A stretch of DNA of 64,000 nt from Gnetum montanum (lineage: Eukaryota; Streptophyta; Gnetopsida; Gnetales; Gnetaceae), in the NCBI GenBank assembly GCA_015680685.1, contig MNCI01023815.1:58730-122729 (forward strand). The letters run 5' to 3'. Shown here piece by piece: positions 1 to 9,639 of this stretch. The number at the start of each line of letters is the position of its first letter. Position 1 is the first letter of the stretch. A program made the translations under genes and the position numbers. The notes under the pieces are model-generated. The model did no database searches, was not told the origin of the DNA, and saw nothing but the letters and a program-made list of their open reading frames with translations.

Positions 1-150
1 TACATGTGAGGTGTGTACGTTGGGCATGTACACTGGGTGTATACGTTGTGAACTTCGGGCGTATACACTAGGCATATACGTTGTGGATGTCGGGCGTATA
101 CGCTGTGGATGTGAACTTGAGCGTATACGCTGGATGTATACGCTGGGAAT
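1..150. repeat. Degenerate short tandem repeat with a GTATACGC core
   Basis: The first 150 bases repeat a 10-20 bp motif built around the self-complementary core GTATAC, with variants such as GCGTATACGCTG, GTGTATACGTTG and GGCATATACGTTG. I count about eight imperfect copies. The motif is reminiscent of the TACGCT dyads in the U3 regions of elements C and D further right, so this may be the U3 of a related LTR that continues left of the window. That link is inference. Confidence 0.6.
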
Positions 151-268
151 GGATACTTAGTGAAATTAAATATCTGACCTCCGAAGTTGCCATGTTTGAT
201 AGTAGATGTAGCCGTGGTCGTTTGCGGGTCGTAGTGACCTACTTTTTATTGGAGAAATACTAAGCCCG

Positions 269-286
269 AAATTTTGTGGTGTTTCA
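269..286 (-). mobile_element. Possible LTR edge (minus orientation)
   Basis: The 18-base string AAATTTTGTGGTGTTTCA matches exactly the outer edge of the element B LTR at 59875-59892. On the minus strand it reads TGAAACACC, the start of the B, C and D LTRs. Just to the right the minus strand has a short purine run (AAGAGG), as expected of a polypurine tract next to a 3' LTR. It could be the 3' LTR edge of a Tat element lying mostly outside the window. A chance match cannot be excluded. Confidence 0.35.
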
Positions 287-2298
287 CCTCTTAATCTACA
301 TGTTGTTTGGTAGGAACTTGTCTTTCACCTCTCGTAGGTTGTTTGATCACACCTTAAGCAGGACCTTCTTGTTTTTTGTGTTTCGAGGCCATCTGCAATC
401 ACACGAGACCAATCATTAGTAAGGTTGTTACCAAAGTTAAGTTATACCTTACTGCTTGCCTTAATAGATTTACTTTATTTCTGTGTGATAATTATTGGAA
501 GAACACGTCCCCGAAAGATTATAATGTTGAGTCCTCTTTGCTTAGGTGGTTTCCAAATTTAATTTTTTGGTATAGCTAAGGGGATGAATGAAATTATTTT
601 TGACACATTTTATTCTTAATTTTATAACTAATTACCCTTAAATATGTCCTTCGGGAAATGATGAATTTCAAAAAAAATTATGTGCTATTTGGCATGTGCC
701 CCTTCCCCACGACTAAGCTGAACACTCTGAGGTTAAGTAGGTTTAAATGGAATGAAAATTGAAGTACCAGCGAGCGAGTTATGGATATGAAAGCACAGGA
801 TGCGCAATTGCGAGTCATAGAGAGAAATTTGAAAAACTTCCCCTGTGTGAACAGTTGCAAATGATGGTGATTAGCACAAGGGGGTCACGAATATATATTT
901 TCATCGAAGTTAGGGCACTTAGAGAATGTACCAAATTTTTAATATTTCTTTTGAAATTAAATGATGTAAACTAAGGACATCTGAATGATTGTTATAGGAT
1001 TCCAGGGTAATTCAACTGGTTTTGAAGGCACGAAAATTATGATGGTGTGGAATTTATCAATAAGGACCTCGGATGGTAGAGAAAAAGGCTATGTGATGAT
1101 TCATAGGAATGTTGAATCGGAGGGATAGTAATAAGGGAAAGAATATCATGAACAATATGCTAAGGGTAATAAATGGTGTGTTAAGTGAAAATTACAAAAT
1201 ATTACACAAGTGGATCCTCCCCAAAGTAGGTTCCAACCTATAATGCCCTTGTGTAGCTACACTTAAAGTGTCTGTGGGCACTAGAAGGGTTAAATGTAAT
1301 CTGCACTAACTCCACAAAACACACACATGTAAATATCACCAGAACGAGGTACGAATTCTATGTTACACACGACATGGGCTACAATTACATGAACAGTGAG
1401 ATGAGATGAACTATAGAAAGGGATCGTAGAGATTGGGACATGAGGTAACTGACCCAGGGCATAGTGAATCCTACGTGTAAAGCATGATTAATGTGTCATT
1501 AACCTATTGTTCCAAGATCAGGACCAAGTCCATTCCTCTAATCAGTGACATCGCATTGTTTCATCCCATGATGAACAACTACAATAGAACCATAACAACA
1601 AGGCATGCGATCACTTGGCGTTTTGTGCAAGGGAGGAGTGATTTTTGTTTTGTGGCACTTTTCCTTTTCATTTTCTTTTTCTCTTTTTTTTTCTTTTCTT
1701 CTTTTTTTTTGAATACTGAATCCAGAGAAGCTACCAACTTTTAGACATGGATGCATGTCTTTCCAGTGGGACTCCATAGAATAACATTGGAAGTTTGAGT
1801 GCCCTTTTGATTACTCTTACTCCCATTTTCGTTAGATCTACAAGGATCTTAGTACAACCATATTGCATGATAACTCCCACATAGGTCACCAAAGAGAATC
1901 CACAAGTCCCCTTGATGTCACACCCTAATCATTCCCTCTTGGTTCATCCTTCTTCATTCTGGGTACAATGAACACAAAATTAATTTTAAGTTTTCGGAAT
2001 TTCAAGAATATCACTGTACCCTCAAACAAAACCTGTTATTTGTAGAGTGGATGAGTGGGTGTAATGGGATTAGTGTCCAAATAATTGATCGTTCGAGAAT
2101 TAATAATATATAACACACCTCAACCAACCATCCACATGAGTGTTTTATTCATAGATGAGATTACTTACAAAAACATAAAAAAAGACAAAAACACAAAAGG
2201 TAAGAAGATAAAACAAAAAGTTGAAAAATGAAAAACTAGAAATAAAAATTGAAAAATTAAAGAAAACTAAAAAGTGGTTATTAATCCTAATTATTAGA
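287..2298. other. No recognisable gene; low-complexity tracts
   Basis: I see no convincing coding sequence here. Short open frames have no recognisable domains and no supporting context. The stretch contains a polypyrimidine tract at about 1658-1720 (long T runs broken by C) and an A-rich tract at about 2165-2280. Both could be decayed untranslated retrotransposon sequence downstream of the element A gag on the minus strand. I could not identify a protease, RT or integrase remnant, nor a second copy of the element A LTR. Confidence 0.5.
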
Positions 2299-2316
2299 AT
2301 GAGGGATATCCCTCAT
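2299..2316. repeat. Perfect 18-bp palindrome
   Basis: ATGAGGGATATCCCTCAT reads the same on both strands. It lies at the edge of an A-rich tract, with partly complementary AT-rich arms on either side (TTAATCCTAATTATTA on the left, AGGATTAATAATTG on the right), so a longer imperfect hairpin can form. No function is known to me. Confidence 0.8.
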
Positions 2317-2529
2317 AGCTAAATGATTGAGGATGGAAAGGATTAATAATTGACGATGGGGATTCTTGCATTTTGGAAGTATTTTGGCTTGGTCATATTT
2401 ACCCCATCGGGTTTCACACACTTGATTATAATGAGTATAGTGGGGCAATTTATATAATGTAGTTCCCGGATAACGAGTTGACCCACTATGATATTTGGGA
2501 CCGTTAGATGGTATGCAAGGATTAGGTTT

Positions 2530-4554
2530 TCACTCTCCATTCTTGTGTTCATTGGGTTGTTTTGTTGTTGGAGTGTGAGTTGGTGGCCCTGATGAAGTTA
2601 CATGAGGCATTGGGTTCGAAGATAAGGGTGCACCACAATGTGGAACTTGTGCTAGGTTGGAAGATGTAGTGGCCTCAAAATTGTGTTGTCCCTTCTTATG
2701 ACCATGTTTAAAAAAATAATTCTTTTGATGTTGAGGAGGCTTTTCACTACTATTAGTAGTAGTAGCACAAGTGTCGTTCATGGGTTTTTGTTGTGGTGCA
2801 AGCACCTTAGGAATAGTTGGTGGCGATGTAGAAGGAGGGAAAGGATGAGAATGTTGAAAATTAGAAGGAGTATAAGGTGCACAAGGTGGTGGTTTTGTTG
2901 GAGGCATGGGTTGATAGTATTGTGGAGAATAGTACTATGGTGAGATAAAGTGTGTTGGCCCAATTGGAGAAACAAGATGTTGAACAAGATAAGCGTTTGG
3001 GTTCAAATGATATGAAGGGTATCTCTAGTCTAGTGGTGGTCTCCCCCATGACTAGGATTGCTGCCACTATGATTGAACACTGTATCTCTATACAAACTCT
3101 GGATGTAACGTGTTTCCCCAATGCTCATGTAAATGTAACAAGATTGGGCATTGGCCCTTGGGGTGATCGTACAGGCAAATGTTACATTCATATGTATGAT
3201 TAGTAGTTAAGCTCTTATTTTTCTTATCCCTTCTTTCCGAATGTCTAATGTTTTGTCCTGCTTCTTGGGTTATCAAAACTCTATTTCCAATAATGTTGAT
3301 AAATTCTCTACACTTTTGATACGTCCATTCCAACATCTTATTGATCTTTGCCTTGACCTCTTCTAATGTTTGTTGTGTTGGCAAAGATAACATTTTCACC
3401 TTGAGATTGTTTGACTTCTCCTTTTTATAATCATGGACCTTTGTTTAATTAATATTTTGGTCCCATTGATGTTTTTCAACACTCTCCCATCTATCCAATT
3501 CTCTTTCTTCTTTTGCTACTTGCTTAATAAGCTCTTGGACTTGATGGGTTCGTAGTTCATATAGTTGACCTTGGACATACATTCCTAAGGTCTCTCTTGT
3601 TTCATCACGAAGCCCATCAATGATATGGTACATTAGCCTTTCCTCGGAAAACCCATGGCCTAGACAATTGTTTAACAATGCATAATATCTTTCTAAGGCC
3701 ATGTCCAAGGGTTCATGTTGTGCTTGTTTCCACTCTTGGATTTATTTCCTCAAGGCTGACACTCTTGCGTAGGTTTGATATCTTTTGTTAAAAAGTTATA
3801 CCATTGTTGACCAATGTCATATTGAATTTGGTTTTAACGATCTATACCATACTTTTGCTTGGCCAACAAGTGTCATAGAGAAGAGCTTGAGTTTTTGCCA
3901 ACCATTATCAATGTTTTTCCATGTGCAAGCATCGTAGAAGGCTTGTAAATGTTGACGTGGATCTAAGTCATAGCCTCCTAAAAAATTAGGGAAGTTGTTT
4001 AAATGGAGCCTGGGTAGGTGACTCTCTTTATGATGCCTATGGAAGATTTGAACAACCTCTTGTATTGGTGTTAGGATCTTAGTGGCCAGCAGGGGTTCAT
4101 CATCACTAAGTAGGTTGTGAGTTTGTAAGTTGGGATGATGTTTCCTTCGTTTATGTTGGTGTTCTTGATTTTCTTTGTAAGCTCAATTTTTAGTTCTACG
4201 CCAATCCCTTGAAAGATAGTCATCCATGTCACAATTTGATGTTGAAGAGAAGGAACTGTAAAACTTGTTATGACTTTTGTAAGTCTTCCAATCATCCCCA
4301 AGTAAGTTCTTGTTAGTTATTGAGAAGGTCCTAGGCCTTTCGGGCCTCCTCGTACTATGGGATGTCTCATCCTCACTAGAGGTGTAAGAGTTGGATGACA
4401 AGAGTCTTTGAGTATCGTTGGGATGTTCATAAATGTAGGGGACTCCTGCATAAGGTTGAGTACTCAAGACTTCATTTTCATCATCAATTCTGTTGGTTCT
4501 CCAATGAATTTCCTCACTAAGTGTGGCATTGTTATAGTCTTGTAGGAGGGCCAT
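2530..4554 (-). pseudogene. gag: Athila-like retrotransposon gag (element A), broken
   Basis: This encodes a capsid/nucleocapsid-type Gag read leftward from about 4554. In order it has an N-terminal low-complexity Ser/Thr/Arg-rich part; a retrotransposon Gag core at roughly 4000-3450, including a GQAKVWY-type motif and the segment at 3708-3445; and a knuckle-like motif C-x2-C-x3-H-x4-C at about 3170-3130, as in Athila Gag. A Pro-rich tail with GHKKGQ follows at 2907-2530. Several frameshifts and stops split it, so it cannot give one protein. Upstream are a tRNA-Asp-type primer binding site and an LTR in the same orientation, which supports the start. No pol follows on the left within the window, so the element is truncated, interrupted or non-autonomous. 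Gag identity is firm; the Athila assignment is inference from the knuckle and PBS. Confidence 0.75.
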
Positions 4555-4676
4555 GGTTGTGAAGTTATGTGTGAAATTACGTGTGGATTTTAATAATTAT
4601 TTATTCTTAAAAGATATATCATTAAGTCCTTTACAACGACCTTGTATGATATAACTAATCTAGATAACTAGCACTG

Positions 4677-4694
4677 TCCCTGGCAACGGTGCCA
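4677..4694 (-). other. Primer binding site of element A (tRNA-Asp type)
   Basis: On the minus strand TGGCACCGTTGCCAGGGA is complementary to the 3' end of plant tRNA-Asp except for two positions. Both differences are the A expected from decay of a CpG. It sits one base inside the LTR edge at 4696, the right place for minus-strand priming. Athila and some other plant gypsy lineages are known to use tRNA-Asp. Confidence 0.85.
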
Positions 4695-5403
4695 ATGATG
4701 AGTGGCGAGGTACCCCTACACTCAACCATATGAATACAAGCATTTTCACGTGCGATCCGGTCAAACTCTGCAGATGGACTAGTTGTGGCACCTAGACAAT
4801 TAGCCTTAGGTTGCAATTCACTATCTTCCCACCTAAACTAGTATTATATTTGTGATGTATGATTTAGTCCAGAGTGAGGTGTATGATGGGTTTTCTAATC
4901 TAATGCTACTCCTGAAGGCAATGGATAGTATTATTATCTAAGCTAAGAGAGAAAGGGTAAAAGAATCTAATCTAGCCTAAGTGCAATGAGCATCCATTCA
5001 TTGATTATCTATACACATCTTGGACTTCGTGCATGACTACCACTGGGATTACCAAGTGTAGATCCTAGGTACGCTACTGGGTTACCAAGTAGTTACACTT
5101 AAATGCTCGTAATCAAGTCGTACTCATTCGGTGGTTTAACATGAGATAAGGGTGATAGAGACTAATTAGGAAAGAATTAAATAACAATTAAATAAATAAA
5201 TAAACAAATTGAATGTTGCAATGATGAAGTAATCTCGATCTTTATTTCTGGTCATGTGTGTGTCCAAGTACGTCACACTCAAATAAAGGATGCCATACAA
5301 TTACAATCATCACACTGCGAACAAACACTGGAAAATTATTCTATCTTTGGAAGGGAAAAAATTCAGGAACTAAACTGGATGCCTAAAATTGGGAAAGCCG
5401 CCT

Positions 5404-5414
5404 CTTATTTATAG
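5404..5414 (-). promoter_or_regulatory. TATA box of element A LTR
   Basis: Minus-strand TCTATAAATAAG lies downstream, in the element's sense, of the GTGATATCAC repeats and about 700 bp before the primer binding site. This is the layout of a U3 promoter followed by R-U5. Confidence 0.6.
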
Positions 5415-5426
5415 ACATTGCGGGCT

Positions 5427-5512
5427 GTGATATCGCGTATGTGATATCACGGCTGTGATATCATAGCCACTGTGATATCATGACTGTGATATCACGATAG
5501 TGATATCACAGC
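5427..5512. repeat. Cluster of GTGATATCAC palindromes in the U3 of element A
   Basis: Six closely packed copies of the self-complementary 10-mer GTGATATCAC or one-base variants (GTGATATCGC, GTGATATCAT) occupy about 85 bp immediately upstream of the TATA box in element orientation. Spacing is about 12-18 bp. The position suggests an LTR enhancer array; the binding factor is unknown. Confidence 0.8.
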
Positions 5513-5517
5513 CAGCA

Positions 5518-8500
5518 AATTCATGACTTATCAATAGTGCTTGATGTGAGCAAGTGCTTGCATATGCTACTCTTCCATCAAATCTAGCATTTTTGTCCAC
5601 AATTCCTTGCTCTATGCATTGTTGATGAAGTTGATCAAGGCTACTTGGAGCAATGGTACGTGCAATTCAAGAGGTAAAATAACTTCAAAACCATAAACAA
5701 GGCTATAAGGGGTCATGTTGGTTATTATGTAGTAGGTTGTTCTATATGTTCATAGTGCACGGATAAGTTGCTCATGCTACTTCCACTTGCTGTTGTTGAG
5801 CATCTTCTTAAGCAAGTTGATGATGGCCTTGTTGCTCACTTCTACTTGTCCATTGGATTAGGGGCAATAAGGCAATGAGAAATAATGCTTAATGCCTAGG
5901 TTGTGACAAAAATCCTTGGTTTCTTAGTTGCTAAGTTGAGGTCCATTATCTGTACTATGTTCATGGGTATGCCAAAACAAGCTACAATGTTGTCTAGGAT
6001 AAGCTTGCAAACTTGTTTAGATGTGGTCTTCCTTAGGGGAATAGCTTCAACCCACTTGGTAAAGTATTCAATTATAGTGATGATGAAGCTATGCCTTATA
6101 ATAGATTTTGGTGTTATGGGTTCAATGATATCCAACCCCCATCATTGAAATAGCCATGTTATCTGGGTTTTATGCAACTTAGTTGGTGATACATGTATCA
6201 GGTTACTATATCATTGGCATGTGTTGCATTGATTAACCTTTTGCAAGGAATCATTTTCCATATGGGGCCAATAGTAGCCTAATTTTCTAATCTTAGTAGC
6301 AATGTTTCTAGGTCCTATATGTCCACCACAAACACCCTCATGAACATCCTTTAGGACTATTCTAGATTTGATTTTTCTTAAGAACTTTAGGAGTATGCCA
6401 TCATAGGACCATTGACATAATGTGTTATCACCTACAATGACATACTACTTTGACTACTTTTGTATGTCGTCTTTCTGAGAAGTAGTCAGGCCTTGTGAGG
6501 ATTCACCATGCATAAGGTAAAATTTGATATCATGACACTAGTTCTTGGAAGGGGTAGTATGAATGATGGCCATAAAGGTATCCTCAATGTTCTGTGAAAT
6601 GGGATTAGCGTAGTCCACAGTTAAGGTGGACAACTTGCTAAACACATTTGGCATCACACTAAGGGCTAATGTTGCAATTGCATCAGCTATGGTGTTTTCA
6701 TTCCAAGGTAAGTGTTGGATATCAATGTCTGAATTTTTGTAATAATTACTTTCCTAGGTCACAGTAAGGTTGCAAATGCTTAGCTTTGCATGCATAGACT
6801 TCAGTTACTTGTTAACCATAAGTTGTGAATCACCTTTGATGGCTAGGTGTTTAATTCCTAGGTCACAAGCTACCAACATCATCTAATCAAATCCTCATAT
6901 TCTGCTATGTTGTTAGTACATAGGAACCCAAAAAAATAGGTGAAGGATTGGATTTCATAGGTTGGAAATGTTATGATGGTAGCAGAACTAGCCCCATGGG
7001 TGGTTGAAGCTTTGTCAAAGTTCATGATTATGTCATAACCCTCGAGCACTTGGCTTTTTTAAATTATGTTAATGTGTTCATTAGGGAACTCAGGGTCTAT
7101 GGCTACTTGGTCATCAACCAGTGAAACTATGAGCTATATGTCTATAGCTTAACCTTTTGTTGAGGATTGAGAAATGTAATGGAGGTCAAACTCTGATGTT
7201 ATGGCATTCCATCGAGCTATACGACTACTTTCGTAGATGTTGGTTGTTATGGCTTTGAGTATTTTGTCTTTCCAAATTATGTTGACTTAGCTTCTAAAGA
7301 GGTAGTGTCTCCATTTTTTCAAAGAGAATACTAGTGCTAGAAAATGCTTCTTCACCTCAATGTATTAGGTCTCATGGACTACTAACACATGGCTAAGGTA
7401 GTACACAAGCATTTCTACTTCTTCATTACATTTCTAATAGAGTAGAGAAGAAACAGATGTATCACAAATGGTAAGATAAATGTAAAATAGTTTTCCCTTT
7501 TGTAGAGGATAGACTGTAGGTAGCTATGTTAATTCTTGTTTAAGGTTTTCAAAGGCTTCTTGGCATTGAGCCATACACTCATAGTGAACTCCTTTCTTAA
7601 TAAAGTGGTGCAAGGGCTATAACTTATCTATAAGCCTAGTGATAAACCTACAAATAAACTATAGTCTACCTTGTAAGCCCCAAAGCTCTTTAGGGTTGGT
7701 AGGAGCTACCAATTTGAATATGGCCTTAACCTTATCAGGATCCATGTGTATCCTTACTTCAAAGACTACAAAGCCAAGCATCTTGTTGGTCTTGATACCA
7801 AAGACACACTTCTTAGGATTAAGCCTAGGCTCATATTTGAGGCATCGTTTAAGCACTAGATCTAGGTCATTGGCATGGTCATTGGCTATTTTAGACTTCA
7901 TAGCTATGTCATCTACATAATCATTAAGAAAATCTAACATGTAATCACTGAAGATATAGGTCATGGCTCTTTGGTATGTCACTCCAGTATTCTTAAGACC
8001 AAAGGGTATCATGGTATAACAAAAAGTACCCCATGGAGTCATAAAGGTTATGTTAAGTTGGTGCTCTAGGTTGATCCTAATTTGGTTATATCCCAAGAAT
8101 CCATCTGTAAAGGACAACAAGGCATGTCTAGTTGTAGTATCAATAAGTTGATCAATACTAGGAAAAGGAAAGTCATCCTTGATGGTGGCTTTATTTAGGT
8201 CTTGAAAATCAATGCAAATATGGATACTTCCATTTTTCTTAGGGACTACCACTATGTTGGATACCCATTTTGCAGGATCAATAGCCCTAATGAAACTTGC
8301 TTAGTAGAGCTTTGAGATTTCATCATGAACTGCAAAGGCCAAATTAGGTCTAATCTTGCACACTTTTTGCTTCACTAGTCTAATGCTAGGATCCAGTATG
8401 ATGTTGTGTTAGACTAGATGTGGGTCTAGATCTAGCATATCTTCATATGACTAGGAAAATGCCTTAATGTTATTTTGTAAGACTTTAGTGATGTCTTGGG

Positions 8501-8825
8501 CACATTGAGGCTATAGTTCAAAACTTAGTTTAAGGCTTTTCTCCTCACCACTGTGTGTTGTGATAGGAACTTCAACTAAAGGATCTTTAGTTATGTCTCC
8601 TACTTCTAAATCAAGGGTTTTTGCTAGGTTTTTAGGCCATTCTAGAGGTTTCTCTATTGAGGCTATGTGGTCTACAAGACTCTCAACCTCAAAATCTAGG
8701 CAATCATATTTGATACATAGTTTAACATCACCATGAGGTCCATATAGACACAAAGGAAAACTGATTTGCTCCTAGGTACTCATGCTTTGATCTTTCATAT
8801 CAACTAAAAGCATATTAAGTGGCAC
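5518..8825 (-). pseudogene. pol: Tat-type pol (RT, RNase H, aRNase H, integrase) of element B
   Basis: Read leftward, the order is a short N-terminal segment (8753-8511), reverse transcriptase (8252-7659), RNase H (about 7600-7100), a second archaeal-type RNase H (about 7060-6780), the integrase HHCC region (about 6350-6180) and the integrase core (about 6150-5600). The RT catalytic box YVDD is intact at 7919-7908. The integrase D, D and E residues are recognisable but lie in different frames. Many stops and frameshifts make it dead. Coding ends at 5518 inside the integrase C-terminal part because element A is inserted there. An acceptor-like pyrimidine tract ending CCTAG precedes the start at 8825. 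RT plus two RNase H domains places the element in the Tat lineage. Confidence 0.85.
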
Positions 8826-8989
8826 CTAGGTAAAAGTGAATAAATAATGTTAAAATGCCATAAAACATATGCAAATGTAATGCAATAAAGGCCATCCAAA
8901 GTCATTAGTGATATAGGGTTACAAATGATCACATAAAGGTCAAAAAATAGGAAATATAAGGAGTAAGGCTATAAATGATTAATAAAGAT

Positions 8990-9380
8990 TATGATTTTAC
9001 CAGTTTAAGGCCTTAGCAGGCCATGGTGTCAATTTATGATCTTGATGAACTATGATGCTAGTTTTAAGCCTTAGTGGACCATGTTCATATGGTGTTAAAT
9101 GATGATTAGGAAAGGTCAAACCCCACTATTTGATACCATTTAAAGACTAAACATGGGTAAATAGAGCAATAATAAGACAAAAAAAGAACATATAGAGCTA
9201 TATAGAGGCCATAGAAGGTCAACCATGTTTATAAGACAATATAAGTTTAAAAAACAAGCCAAAACATTACATAATAAGTCAAAAATTCAAGTAAAACAAG
9301 CCATCTATGATCAAAATTGGTTAATATAGGTTAAAAATGAACAAGTTTTGCCAGTTTTAGTTCTTAGAGGGCCATGTTTT
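8990..9380 (-). repeat. Scattered copies of the CTAGTTTTA/GGCC minisatellite
   Basis: Copies of a motif like CCAGTTTAAGGCCTTAGCAGG occur near 9000, 9060 and 9347. They are diverged members of the minisatellite that forms clean arrays at 18560-18850 and 52010-52530. Here they lie between pol and the satellite array of element B. Confidence 0.55.
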
Positions 9381-9639
9381 GAGGCTATAAGGCTATTAGG
9401 TGAGTTCAAGCATCAACTTGAGCTATTTCTAGGCTATCTAAATCCGAAAATTAAGCATTTTGAGGATTCCATGCTAGGCTTAGCATAGAAATAGGGGTCC
9501 TTAGTATGAATACTAAGGAAAATAGGTTTTATGGTGTTTAGAGGTCCAAAATTAAGGTCCCAGGACCTTCCTAATGTAGTGTAGGATCAAATCCATCAAA
9601 ATTGGGCTCCTTGGAGGTCTATGAAGGAGAAAGCAAGCT

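Larger units (their letters stand above)
4696..5517 (-). mobile_element. LTR of Athila-like element A
   Basis: The region is bounded by TG at 4696 and CA at 5517 in plus-strand reading and abuts a tRNA-Asp primer binding site, so it is the 5' LTR of a minus-oriented element. Length is 822 bp. It carries a TATA box and upstream palindrome repeats in the proper orientation. On its right side element B integrase coding stops abruptly at 5518, so A appears to have inserted into the B integrase gene. The second LTR is not in the window, so a target duplication cannot be checked. Confidence 0.7.

Noticed and set aside
1538-1777. Lys/Glu-rich open frame on the minus strand
   Set aside because: It is the reverse of a polypyrimidine tract; the low-complexity composition explains it.
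5427-5512. GTGATATCAC cluster as a CRISPR-like array
   Set aside because: The repeats are 10-bp palindromes with very short spacing in a plant LTR promoter; there are no spacers of constant length and no cas context.
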